A stretch of DNA of 21,881 bases from Suilimivivens sp964393865. Lineage in GTDB: Bacteria > Bacillota > Clostridia > Lachnospirales > Lachnospiraceae. Made by a program: the position numbers and the translations under genes. The notes beneath the pieces were generated by a model, which did no database searches, was not told the origin of the DNA, and saw only the letters and a program-made list of their open reading frames with translations. Positions 15,228-21,852 of the stretch are shown piece by piece; the first letter of the stretch is position 1; the number at the start of each line of letters is the position of its first letter. The DNA lies in assembly GCA_964393865.1 (NCBI GenBank), contig CAYMUW010000039.1, positions 1-21,881 of the forward strand, given 5' to 3'.

Positions 15228-15725
15228 ATGCGTTCCGACCAAATCACACCAAGAATTGCCTTTAATCAATTGCTTCAATATGAGCGTCCTCAGGCAGCTG
15301 CCTGGGTCACCGGCAGTTCTGCCGCTCCCCAGCTGAGCGGTCTGGTTAAATTTTATCAGACACCCTACGGCGGCGTACTTGTTGAAGCAGAAATTTTCGG
15401 CCTTCCTAATATTGAGGAACAGGGCTCTTCTGACTTTTATGCCATGCATATTCATCAATTCGGAGACTGCTCCGGTGACTTTTCAAAAACCGGCGGACAC
15501 TATAATCCCACTGATAAAATGCATCCCTACCATGCCGGCGACCTGCTTCCTCTTCCGGGAAATCAGGGCTATGCATGGTCTGCATTTTATGATAAGCGTT
15601 TCACCATTGAGGAAATAATAGGAAAATCCGTAATTATTCACTCACACCGGGATGACTTCACCACTCAGCCCGCAGGCGATTCCGGCACCAAAATAGGCTG
15701 TGGGGAAATACGCCGCACCCTTTAG
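15228..15725 (+). CDS. Cu/Zn superoxide dismutase-like protein, no signal peptide
   Basis: A 165-residue protein of the SodC fold. The metal-site residues can be assigned: Cu ligands H74 and H76 (HIH), bridging H91 (GGHYNP), Zn ligands H99, H102 and D105 (HPYHAGD), and H138 (VIIHSH). C81 and C158 match the family's disulfide pair. The Zn loop is shortened: only three residues separate the second and third ligands, against nine in the animal enzyme. The Arg that guides superoxide is Lys155 by alignment at the GCGE motif. There is no signal peptide or lipobox, so it should be cytoplasmic, unlike most bacterial SodC. Activity is therefore likely but not certain. AAAAGGCAGGA precedes the ATG. Confidence 0.85.
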   Translation: MRSDQITPRIAFNQLLQYERPQAAAWVTGSSAAPQLSGLVKFYQTPYGGVLVEAEIFGLPNIEEQGSSDFYAMHIHQFGDCSGDFSKTGGHYNPTDKMHPYHAGDLLPLPGNQGYAWSAFYDKRFTIEEIIGKSVIIHSHRDDFTTQPAGDSGTKIGCGEIRRTL

Positions 15726-15758
15726 AAAAAACGCAGCTCTGCAGCATTTTCCTATTCC

Positions 15759-15790
15759 AAAAAAGTCAGGCCCCACAGCCTGACTTTTTT
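15759..15790. terminator. Bidirectional intrinsic terminator
   Basis: Six A, GTCAGGC (15765-15771), a six-base loop, GCCTGAC (15778-15784), six T. Perfect and symmetric, so it can end both the SOD gene (+) and the purine/thioesterase operon (-). The minus-strand T-tract is the A-run at 15759-15764. Confidence 0.93.
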
Positions 15791-15794
15791 AAAC

Positions 15795-16238
15795 CTATTT
15801 ATTATTTTCCAATACTCCTACTTCCTGCTCCGTCACAAAGAATGTAAATTCACCGCTGTCCAGAATCCTGCCGCCATCATCCCTGATCTTCACTTCAAAT
15901 ACCGCTAAATGTCTTCCCTGCCTGAGCTGCACTGCCTCACAATACACATAGTCGGTATTAGCTGCAGGAAGCAGAAAGTTCAGATTTCCGGACACGGTAG
16001 TGACAAAACGACCGCCCATACATGCAGTGCTTCCTGCCACAATATCAGCCATGGAGTAAAGGCATCCTCCATGCAATGTTTTGTAGGGGTTTAGCAGTTC
16101 CTCCTTATACTTCATTTTCGCCAGACCATAGCCCTCTTTAAGCTCCAGTATTTCAATCCCCAGAAATTTCATATAAGGATTGCTCTCAATAACATCCCTC
16201 ATTGCCTGCTCCCGTAAAAGCAGTGTTTGATTCTCCAT
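15795..16238 (-). CDS. PaaI-type hotdog-fold thioesterase
   Basis: 147 residues, the usual size for a single hotdog domain. The catalytic segment is LHGGCLYSMADIVAG (about 55-69), with the HGG turn and D65 that align with the PaaI/YbgC-like family. A second family feature is the GNLNFLLPA strand (about 83-92). Members hydrolyse acyl- or phenylacetyl-CoA esters; substrate is not predictable here. GGAGG stands just before the ATG. The gene follows the AICAR transformylase gene by 23 bases and is last before the bidirectional terminator, so it shares the riboswitch-controlled transcript, although a purine role for it is not known. Confidence 0.88.
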   Translation of the reverse strand: MENQTLLLREQAMRDVIESNPYMKFLGIEILELKEGYGLAKMKYKEELLNPYKTLHGGCLYSMADIVAGSTACMGGRFVTTVSGNLNFLLPAANTDYVYCEAVQLRQGRHLAVFEVKIRDDGGRILDSGEFTFFVTEQEVGVLENNK

Positions 16239-16261
16239 TTTTAGCCTCCGTGTTGCTTATA

Positions 16262-17440
16262 TTAGTGATGGAACAATCTGATGCCTGTAAATGCCATAAC
16301 CATATCGTACTTGTCACAGCACTCTATTACCAGGTCATCTCTTACAGAGCCGCCGGGCTGCGCAATATATTTCACTCCGCTCTTGTAAGCTCTTTCGATG
16401 TTATCGGAGAACGGGAAGAATGCATCGGAACCAAGAGTCACATCCGTATTTCCATCCAGCCACACCCTCTTTTCCTCTTTGGTAAACACAGGAGGCTTCA
16501 CCTTAAAACGCTTCTGCCATTCTCCCTCACGAAGCACATCATCATATTCATCACCGATATAAATATCTATGGTATTATCCCTGTCCGCACGTCCCAAGCC
16601 GTCTGAAAACTGCAGATCAAGAACCTGAGGAGCCTGACGAAGATACCAGTTATCGGCTTTCTGTCCTGCCAGTCTTGTACAATGAACTCTGGACTGCTGT
16701 CCTGCACCGATACCGATGGCCTGTCCGCCCTTTACATAGCACACGGAGTTTGACTGTGTATACTTAAGCGTAATCAGGGAAATTTTCATATCAATCAGCG
16801 CTGCTTCCGGTATCTCTTTATTCCTGGTTACAATATTGGAAAGCAGATCCCCATTAATATCCAGCTCATTCCTTCCCTGCTCAAAGGTGATGCCATAAAC
16901 CTGCTTTCTCTCTATGGGCGCAGGAACATAGGACGGATCGATCTGAATAATATTGTAGCCGCCTTTTTTCTTTGCTTTCAAAAGCTCCAACGCTTCATCC
17001 GTATAGCCCGGTGCAATCACACCGTCAGATACCTCTCTTTTAATCAGCCTTGCCGTATCAGCATCACATACATCCGATAATGCAATGAAATCTCCAAAGG
17101 AAGACATTCTGTCTGCACCTCTTGCTCTTGCATAGGCGCAGGCAAGGGGAGAAAGCTCTCCCAAATCATCTACCCAGTAAATCTTTGCAAGAGTGTCGGT
17201 AAGAGGAAGCCCCACTGCCGCACCTGCCGGGGAAACATGCTTAAAAGAGGTTGCTGCCGGAAGTCCGGCAGCCTCCTTCAGCTCCTTTACCAGCTGCCAG
17301 CCATTAAAGGCATCCAGAAAATTGATATATCCCGGCTTGCCGTTCAGTACGGTAACGGGAAGATCACTGCCATCCTCCATAAAGATTCTGGAAGGCCTTT
17401 GATTGGGGTTGCATCCGTATTTTAATTGAATTTCATTCAT
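16262..17440 (-). CDS. purH: Stand-alone AICAR formyltransferase (PurH C-terminal domain only)
   Basis: 392 residues, equal to the AICARFT half of bifunctional PurH/ATIC; the IMP cyclohydrolase half is absent and not needed, since a PurO-like protein is encoded next to it. It transfers formyl from 10-formyl-THF to AICAR, giving FAICAR. Catalytic residues are present: K67-H68 in KHVSPAGAA, the SSFGDFIALSD segment, the KYTQSNSVCY strand, and a C-terminal RLFHH. These stretches resemble the animal ATIC domain more than the E. coli PurH (KHANP type), judged from memory of both. AAGGAG is seven bases before the ATG. It lies 50 bases after the PurO-like gene, in the ZTP-riboswitch transcript. Confidence 0.93.
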   Translation of the reverse strand: MNEIQLKYGCNPNQRPSRIFMEDGSDLPVTVLNGKPGYINFLDAFNGWQLVKELKEAAGLPAATSFKHVSPAGAAVGLPLTDTLAKIYWVDDLGELSPLACAYARARGADRMSSFGDFIALSDVCDADTARLIKREVSDGVIAPGYTDEALELLKAKKKGGYNIIQIDPSYVPAPIERKQVYGITFEQGRNELDINGDLLSNIVTRNKEIPEAALIDMKISLITLKYTQSNSVCYVKGGQAIGIGAGQQSRVHCTRLAGQKADNWYLRQAPQVLDLQFSDGLGRADRDNTIDIYIGDEYDDVLREGEWQKRFKVKPPVFTKEEKRVWLDGNTDVTLGSDAFFPFSDNIERAYKSGVKYIAQPGGSVRDDLVIECCDKYDMVMAFTGIRLFHH

Positions 17441-17490
17441 CTTTACGCTCCTTCTGCCGCTTTATCGGCTTTCTCATCTAAATCCTGATC

Positions 17491-18204
17491 TTATTTATTC
17501 TTATTCACAATCCTTGTGTCACAGCTTCCGCTTTCAATATCAATATATCTTACAAACAAAGAAACCTTATTATCCTCATTGAGACTCTCCCATACCTTGT
17601 CCGTAAAAGTATCAATATCGCCCTCAATCGCTACCAGCTTCGGCTCTCCCTCAAAGCTGGGAAGGGGATTACCGTCATGCATATAAGTGTGAATAAAATG
17701 TCCCTCTCCTGCAATAGGATTTTCATAAGAGTAGGTATATCTGTTGCAGGCGTCAGGATTGCCGTTATTGCTCTTCAAAATAGACATGCAGTAGTCATAC
17801 TGTCCCTCTTCCACATGCATTACTCCGGAAATTCTGGGTGTATAATTGGGGCCATCCGGCTCAAACTCACGGCTTCTTAAAGACTGATCAAAGGTAAGCC
17901 CCTCTTTCATTCCGTCATAAACGGTATCTGTCTGGTCTCCATTGGTTACAATAGTCAAATGCTCCAAAACTCTCACCGGTGCATAAATAATAAGGCTGGG
18001 ATCCTCCAGCTTGGAAGGATCAAAGGCTTCCGTTCTAATTCCTTCTCCCTCCTGTGCAAAAATACGATTGCGGCTGTTAGAGCTTCTTCCCATAATAAAA
18101 TACGCTGTTACCGCTTTTCTTCCATCCGCTGATCTTCCGATCACGATTCCTCTGCCGGGATAAGCATTTTCCTTAAGCTCCTGTGTCAGTGACAACATTT
18201 CCAT
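17491..18204 (-). CDS. PurO-like IMP cyclohydrolase
   Basis: 237 residues, matching the archaeal-type IMP cyclohydrolase family (IMP_cyclohyd, Pfam PF07826), a different fold from the PurH cyclohydrolase domain. It closes FAICAR to IMP, the last step of purine synthesis. Visible family segments are the PGRGIVIGRS start, AYFIMGRSSNSRNR, and FEPDGPNYTPRISG in the middle. Start: a longer frame begins at 18276, but that ATG lies inside the leader terminator, whereas GGAGG (18213-18217) is eight bases before ATG 18202-18204. It is the first gene after a ZTP riboswitch, followed by AICARFT. Confidence 0.92.
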   Translation of the reverse strand: MEMLSLTQELKENAYPGRGIVIGRSADGRKAVTAYFIMGRSSNSRNRIFAQEGEGIRTEAFDPSKLEDPSLIIYAPVRVLEHLTIVTNGDQTDTVYDGMKEGLTFDQSLRSREFEPDGPNYTPRISGVMHVEEGQYDYCMSILKSNNGNPDACNRYTYSYENPIAGEGHFIHTYMHDGNPLPSFEGEPKLVAIEGDIDTFTDKVWESLNEDNKVSLFVRYIDIESGSCDTRIVNKNK

Positions 18205-18212
18205 TTTCTTTT

Positions 18213-18217
18213 CCTCC
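18213..18217 (-). promoter_or_regulatory. Ribosome binding site fixing the PurO-like start
   Basis: GGAGG on the minus strand, eight bases before ATG 18202-18204. It rules out the longer frame that would begin inside the riboswitch terminator. Confidence 0.8.
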
Positions 18218-18248
18218 GTTATAAATAGCTGCCCGAGCATCTTACCAT

Positions 18249-18288
18249 AAAAAACGCCTGGGCGCACTTTTACCATGCTGCCCAGACG
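18249..18288 (-). terminator. Riboswitch expression-platform terminator
   Basis: On the minus strand CGTCTGGGC (18288-18280) pairs with GCCCAGGCG (18263-18255), one U-G pair, followed by six T (18254-18249). The left arm is the conserved 3' part of the ZTP aptamer, so aptamer folding and terminator are mutually exclusive. Ligand binding should allow read-through. Confidence 0.88.
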
Positions 18289-18363
18289 GTCGGCTCAAAT
18301 AAAACAATACACTCCCTGTAGGTTATCCTACACAGGCTATCCCTGCTTCCGTCAGTTGTGTAT
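18279..18363 (-). promoter_or_regulatory. ZTP (pfl) riboswitch aptamer
   Basis: Minus-strand leader of the purine genes. P1 pairs ATACAC (18363-18358) with GTGTAT (18312-18307). Inside are the ACTGACG internal-loop signature, a P2 hairpin TGTAGG-ATAA-CCTACA, and GGGAGTG closing P1. After a linker comes the second conserved domain, CCGTCTGGGCA (18289-18279), the hallmark of the pfl motif. ZTP/ZMP binding reports low 10-formyl-THF and turns on purine and one-carbon genes. The two downstream genes use or dispose of exactly this intermediate, so the context agrees. Confidence 0.9.
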
Positions 18364-18372
18364 CTATCCATA

Positions 18373-18401
18373 ATAATATATAAAATATTGGGTAAATGCA
18401 A
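18373..18401 (-). promoter_or_regulatory. Promoter of the purine operon
   Basis: TTGCAT (18401-18396), a 17-base spacer, TATTAT (18378-18373, five of six). The predicted transcription start is a few bases before the P1 strand of the riboswitch, as expected for a leader that begins with its aptamer. Confidence 0.6.
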
Positions 18402-18425
18402 GAGGCAAACTGCAACAAGCTTTAT

Positions 18426-18778
18426 CTAAAACAAAAACTGCACCAAAAGCATATAGCACACCATTCCTCCGGCTATGGAAAGCAGCATCTGCCTTTTCCA
18501 CAGATGCAGCACCGCTATGGAAACCGCTTCTGGTATTCCATGGATTCTGGCAAACAAACTGACATTTCTCAGACAGTAAATTACCAGAAGGGCGCTGACA
18601 TGATTTTTCTCCTTCCGCCACTGCTCCATGAAAATAACCACAAACATGGCAGTCATGACAAAATCCAGTCCCTCCGTATTAAAATGGATGAAGGAACCGA
18701 AAATCCCGCAAAGATGGGTATGGTATGAGGAAACGCTGCCTTAAAGGCCTTTTTCATTATGACTGACTTTTTCTGCAT
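18426..18778 (-). pseudogene. azlC/azlD remnant: Decayed azlC-azlD (branched-chain amino acid exporter) remnant
   Basis: About 350 bases hold pieces of both genes in order. From ATG 18757 the reading gives KKAFKAAFPHTIPIFAGF, an AzlC N-terminus. At 18697-18709 it jumps, in another frame, to a late AzlC segment (IFGSF, NTEGLDF, then MTAMFVVIFMEQW). Near 18584-18592 this runs in frame into the second half of AzlD (LVIYCLRNVS, HGIPEA), ending KRQMLLSIAGGMVCYMLLVQ and a stop. Close to 18509-18513 about three AzlD residues also appear missing. Intact AzlC (about 230-240 residues) and AzlD (about 105) are far longer, so most of the transporter is lost. The family match is from memory of typical sequences. 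It lies directly after a GNAT gene. A 76-residue frame (18426-18656) stays open but is a chimera. Confidence 0.82.
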
Positions 18779-18792
18779 ATCCTTGAAACCTC

Positions 18793-19284
18793 TCAAACCC
18801 TTAATTCATAATTTTCAATATCCCGGTATGCCCCCAGCTTATATCCTACCTCATGCATACAACCGCAGTATGTAAAGCCATACTTATTATGGAGCCTGAT
18901 GCTGACCTCGTTTCCGCCTGTTATCACCGAAACAACCGTATGGATACTCTCATCTGCTCTGGCCAGCTCCAGGATAGCCTTCATAAGCGCGTCCGCTACA
19001 CCTCTTCTCCGATATGCAACTCCCACATAAACAGAAAGCTCCACCGTCGAACGGTAAGCTTCCTTTTCCCGGTAGGAGGATAAGCTTGCATATCCTGCAG
19101 CATGTCCTTCTATTTCCGCCACCAATAAAGGATGATTGTCTATGCTGTGGCTGTCAAACCACTGCCTTCTCTCCTCCAATGTTTTAGGATGCAGGTCAAA
19201 AGTGGATACTCCATACACCACCTCATAATTATAGATTTCCAATAATTCCTCAAGGTCTCCTAACTCCGCTTTTCGAATCAGCAT
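18793..19284 (-). CDS. GNAT N-acetyltransferase, phosphinothricin-acetyltransferase-like
   Basis: 163 residues, one GNAT domain. The N-terminal EIYNYEVVYGVSTFD and the EERRQWFDSH stretch are typical of the Pat/MddA-like branch that acetylates methionine sulfoximine or phosphinothricin-type amines. The acetyl-CoA loop is YRRRGVADALM (motif R-x-x-G-x-A, about residues 92-102). The sequence has two adjacent ATGs (19287, 19284); AAGGAG is six bases before the second and three before the first, so 19284 is preferred. It follows the HAM1-like gene closely and precedes the azlCD remnant. Substrate not certain. Confidence 0.88.
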   Translation of the reverse strand: MLIRKAELGDLEELLEIYNYEVVYGVSTFDLHPKTLEERRQWFDSHSIDNHPLLVAEIEGHAAGYASLSSYREKEAYRSTVELSVYVGVAYRRRGVADALMKAILELARADESIHTVVSVITGGNEVSIRLHNKYGFTYCGCMHEVGYKLGAYRDIENYELRV

Positions 19285-19305
19285 CATAGTCTCCTTTAGA
19301 CTTTA

Positions 19306-19923
19306 TCATACTTCCTTATTATCCACACAATATGCTCTGAAGAAATCCAGAAAGCCGTCCTCTACAGCTACCTGATCCAGCTCATCATGCTCCAGATCAT
19401 AATAGTACTTTCCGGTCTTAATGTCTATAGATAAACTATCCAACGGAAATCCTTCCTTATGTATGGAATGAGACACAGAGGTTATAATAAAAGGCTGACT
19501 TGCCATGCTTTCTTCCATGGCCGGATAAATATGCTCTTCATCCAGCACCAGGCAGATGGCATTCCTGTATCTGGCCGTTAAATTCCCGTATTTTTTTGCC
19601 AGCCCGGAATAATACTCCAGCATTTCTTCATCCGTAAGATATTTTCCGTTAATCGTCCTTACATGAATACCCGGCTGAAGCTCCTCAGGTATTTCATCAA
19701 TATAAAGACCCGAATCACAGGAAAATACCGGCATTTTAAAGGCTTCGTAATACTTAAGGGCTTTCTTCCTCGCATTTTCAAGCGGTGTACTTCCATCCTC
19801 AACTGCCTCAGGAATATCCTTTCCCAAATCCTTAAGGCCGATAATTTCAATATCCAGCTCTGACAGCCTTCTTTTCATTGCCGCTATTTTGGCCGGGTTT
19901 CCTGTTCCGTACAATAGCTTCAT
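19306..19923 (-). CDS. Divergent HAM1/RdgB-type non-canonical purine NTP pyrophosphatase
   Basis: 205 residues, normal length for the ITPase family that removes dITP/XTP from nucleotide pools. Supported by the N-terminal YGTGNPAKI with K12 (NxxK motif), the EDGSTPLENARKKA helix (about 42-55), and CDSGL with catalytic Asp70. The usual GAPG and Arg-Tyr substrate loop after DSGL is replaced here by QPGIHVRTINGKYLTDEE, and the C-terminal His-Arg motif of RdgB is not seen. So it is a side branch and its preferred nucleotide may differ. GAGGAG is nine bases before the ATG. It sits 21 bases before the GNAT gene and 58 bases after the sugar symporter. Confidence 0.82.
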   Translation of the reverse strand: MKLLYGTGNPAKIAAMKRRLSELDIEIIGLKDLGKDIPEAVEDGSTPLENARKKALKYYEAFKMPVFSCDSGLYIDEIPEELQPGIHVRTINGKYLTDEEMLEYYSGLAKKYGNLTARYRNAICLVLDEEHIYPAMEESMASQPFIITSVSHSIHKEGFPLDSLSIDIKTGKYYYDLEHDELDQVAVEDGFLDFFRAYCVDNKEV

Positions 19924-19981
19924 CCTTTAAGTCTCCTCATTTTTTACCTTTTTCACCTTCTCAATAGTTCCATCCGTCCTG

Positions 19982-21349
19982 TTATCTTCCCTTCAACTCT
20001 GTTGCAATTTCTTCCAGCTTCTCCTCTGTCAAAATATACCTTTTATAAAATACAAATACCGCTATCAGCAGCCCGATAATGGGAAAAGCTGCCATAGTCA
20101 TACGAAGTCCAACAACAGAGGATGCTGAACCGGCAAATGCCGCTGCCTGGGTCGTATCATCACTTAAGTTAAATACTGTCAGGCAAATAGAGGCAATCAG
20201 CGCTGCCAAGCCGGAGGCCAGCTTTACCACAAATGTCTGCATGGAAAAAATAACGCTTTCATCCCTCCTGTTATTTTTCAGCTCACCATAGTCCACTGTA
20301 TTGGCAAGGAATACCGTGGTCAGCACCGTCAGCATTCCAAATGCTGTAAACACAAGGAAGCCGGGAATAAATAACAGAAGAATGCTGGACATATTTGTAA
20401 ATGCTAAAATAAGAAGCACCACATAGCCCGCAACTGCCATCACAATACTGACATAGAATACCTTGATAGTACTCATAAATTTACGCAGTAACGGGAAAAA
20501 CAACATCATGGATAATATTTGAACAGCACCTCCAAAGGTATTAAATAAGGTGTAGCTGTTATACCATGTTTCCCCTCCAAAATCATATTTAAAAAAGTAA
20601 ATCAAAAGATTGGATGTTATATATAGGGCACAGTTAATCAGTACAATGGCTATCACAACCGTCACAGCCTGATCATTTTGTACCAGTGCCTTAAACATCT
20701 GCTTTACGGAAGGTGAATCTACATCTACCGTAGATTTTTCCCTGATGGTAATACATGCAAGTACAGTAAAGATAATGAATAAGACCGCTATAATAAATGC
20801 AAACCAACGAAAGCCGATCCGTTCATCTCCCCGACCCAGAGTATAAACACATTTCATAGTAATAATCGTAACAATTGCCGAACCAACGCCTGCACAGGAA
20901 CGAGCCAGCGTGCTAAGCCCTTCTCTTTCCTTTCCTCCTTCTGTAAATGCCGGTATCATTGACCAGAACGGAATGTCCATCATCGTATAGGTAACACCCC
21001 AAAGGACATATGTAATTGCCGCATATGCAACCAGACCGCTGCCCGAAAGTACAGGAGGCGCTGCAAACATAAAATACAGAACGACTGCATTCGTTATTGT
21101 ACCGATCAGCAGCCAGGGACGGAATTTGCCCCACCTGGTTCTTGTCTTTGCCACAATCACACCCATGATCGGATCGTTAAACGCATCAAATACCCGCGCC
21201 GCCATTAAAATAATGCCCATGGCAATGGCGCTGACGCCCAAAATATCCTGATAATAATACAAAATATAGCTGGCGGAGAGCATGTACACCATATCCTTTC
21301 CGACTGCTCCCAATCCATATGTGATTTTTTCCTTTAATGATAATTTCAT
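19982..21349 (-). CDS. GPH-family (MelB-like) cation/sugar symporter
   Basis: A 455-residue, twelve-helix transporter of the glycoside-pentoside-hexuronide family in the major facilitator superfamily. The N-terminal signature is clear: YGLGAVGKD, then DAFNDPIMG, whose D55 and D59 align with the Na+/cation-binding aspartates of MelB, followed by RTRWGKFRPW in the loop after helix 2. A cytoplasmic central loop (about 200-225) carries charged residues, and VDYGELKNNRRDE in the second half matches the conserved cytoplasmic loop. It should import a sugar or glycoside with Na+ or H+; the substrate cannot be set. The start has AAGGAAAC before the ATG. No glycosidase gene lies beside it. Confidence 0.88.
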   Translation of the reverse strand: MKLSLKEKITYGLGAVGKDMVYMLSASYILYYYQDILGVSAIAMGIILMAARVFDAFNDPIMGVIVAKTRTRWGKFRPWLLIGTITNAVVLYFMFAAPPVLSGSGLVAYAAITYVLWGVTYTMMDIPFWSMIPAFTEGGKEREGLSTLARSCAGVGSAIVTIITMKCVYTLGRGDERIGFRWFAFIIAVLFIIFTVLACITIREKSTVDVDSPSVKQMFKALVQNDQAVTVVIAIVLINCALYITSNLLIYFFKYDFGGETWYNSYTLFNTFGGAVQILSMMLFFPLLRKFMSTIKVFYVSIVMAVAGYVVLLILAFTNMSSILLLFIPGFLVFTAFGMLTVLTTVFLANTVDYGELKNNRRDESVIFSMQTFVVKLASGLAALIASICLTVFNLSDDTTQAAAFAGSASSVVGLRMTMAAFPIIGLLIAVFVFYKRYILTEEKLEEIATELKGR

Positions 21350-21380
21350 GTTTCCTTCTCCCTTGTATCATATCTTTTAG

Positions 21381-21394
21381 ATACTAAATAGTAT
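21381..21394. repeat. 14-bp palindrome upstream of the symporter gene
   Basis: ATACTA-AA-TAGTAT, a perfect palindrome 32 bases before the start of the sugar symporter gene, in the position of an operator overlapping a promoter region. No matching regulator gene is in the window, so its role is open. Confidence 0.35.
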
Positions 21395-21441
21395 TTGCCT
21401 ATAGTTTGCCCCTTGCTTCAACTTTTTTCTGATCATACAAA

Positions 21442-21852
21442 TTAGATTTTTATTTCTTCTGCTCCGTTTTTAATACTGCTGTATTGATTTCCAGGATTTT
21501 CACTCCAAAATTTTTTAAGATCAAACCGACTTTGCAAGAGCTTTTCTTTTAGATTCTTTTCCCTAATCAAATCATGCTTATAATCTCTGTTGGACTTGCT
21601 GTTTGTCAATTCTTTGATCTGCCTGATATCACAGCTCCTAAGCAATTCATCCTCTAAATTGTTTACCTGTGGAATACAAATCACTTTTTTAACCAAATAG
21701 CAATGCTTTAATATTTCAATATTTTTATTCAGTATGGAAATATTCCCTGCATCTGTATCAAAAATTAATATTATAGTGGTATCCTTTTTTAACTGCATTA
21801 ACCGCAAATTTGTCAATACCTCTTGTGCTTGAGTTTCCGCAGTTTTATCCAC
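21442..21852 (-). CDS. Unrecognised DxD-motif protein, start uncertain and perhaps broken
   Basis: An open frame of 136 codons from a GTG at 21850-21852. I recognise no family with confidence. A hydrophobic strand IILIFDTDAGN (about 27-37) carries a DxD acid pair, and VICIPQVNNLEDEL follows (about 57-70). This could be part of a Toprim-like fold, as in RloB- or OLD-type proteins, but that is a weak guess. The C-terminal half is basic and helical. No ribosome site precedes the GTG, and an in-frame TGA lies 13 bases upstream. In the next frame, MLVKTYFCG reads up to the same place before stopping, so a frameshift near 21850 in a longer gene beyond the window is possible. The AT-rich sequence differs from its neighbours. 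Confidence 0.45.
   Translation of the reverse strand: MDKTAETQAQEVLTNLRLMQLKKDTTIILIFDTDAGNISILNKNIEILKHCYLVKKVICIPQVNNLEDELLRSCDIRQIKELTNSKSNRDYKHDLIREKNLKEKLLQSRFDLKKFWSENPGNQYSSIKNGAEEIKI

Noticed and set aside
16262..17440. purH as a truncated pseudogene lacking the cyclohydrolase domain
   Set aside because: The AICARFT domain is complete with catalytic Lys-His, and a separate PurO-like enzyme precedes it, so it is a natural split rather than a deletion.
18205..18276. N-terminal extension of the PurO-like protein
   Set aside because: It would begin inside the riboswitch terminator and ignores GGAGG placed eight bases before ATG 18204.
18364..18728. 85-codon minus and 110-codon plus frames over the azlCD remnant
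   Set aside because: They do not match AzlC, AzlD or any other protein I know; the remnant is explained by the other minus-strand frames.
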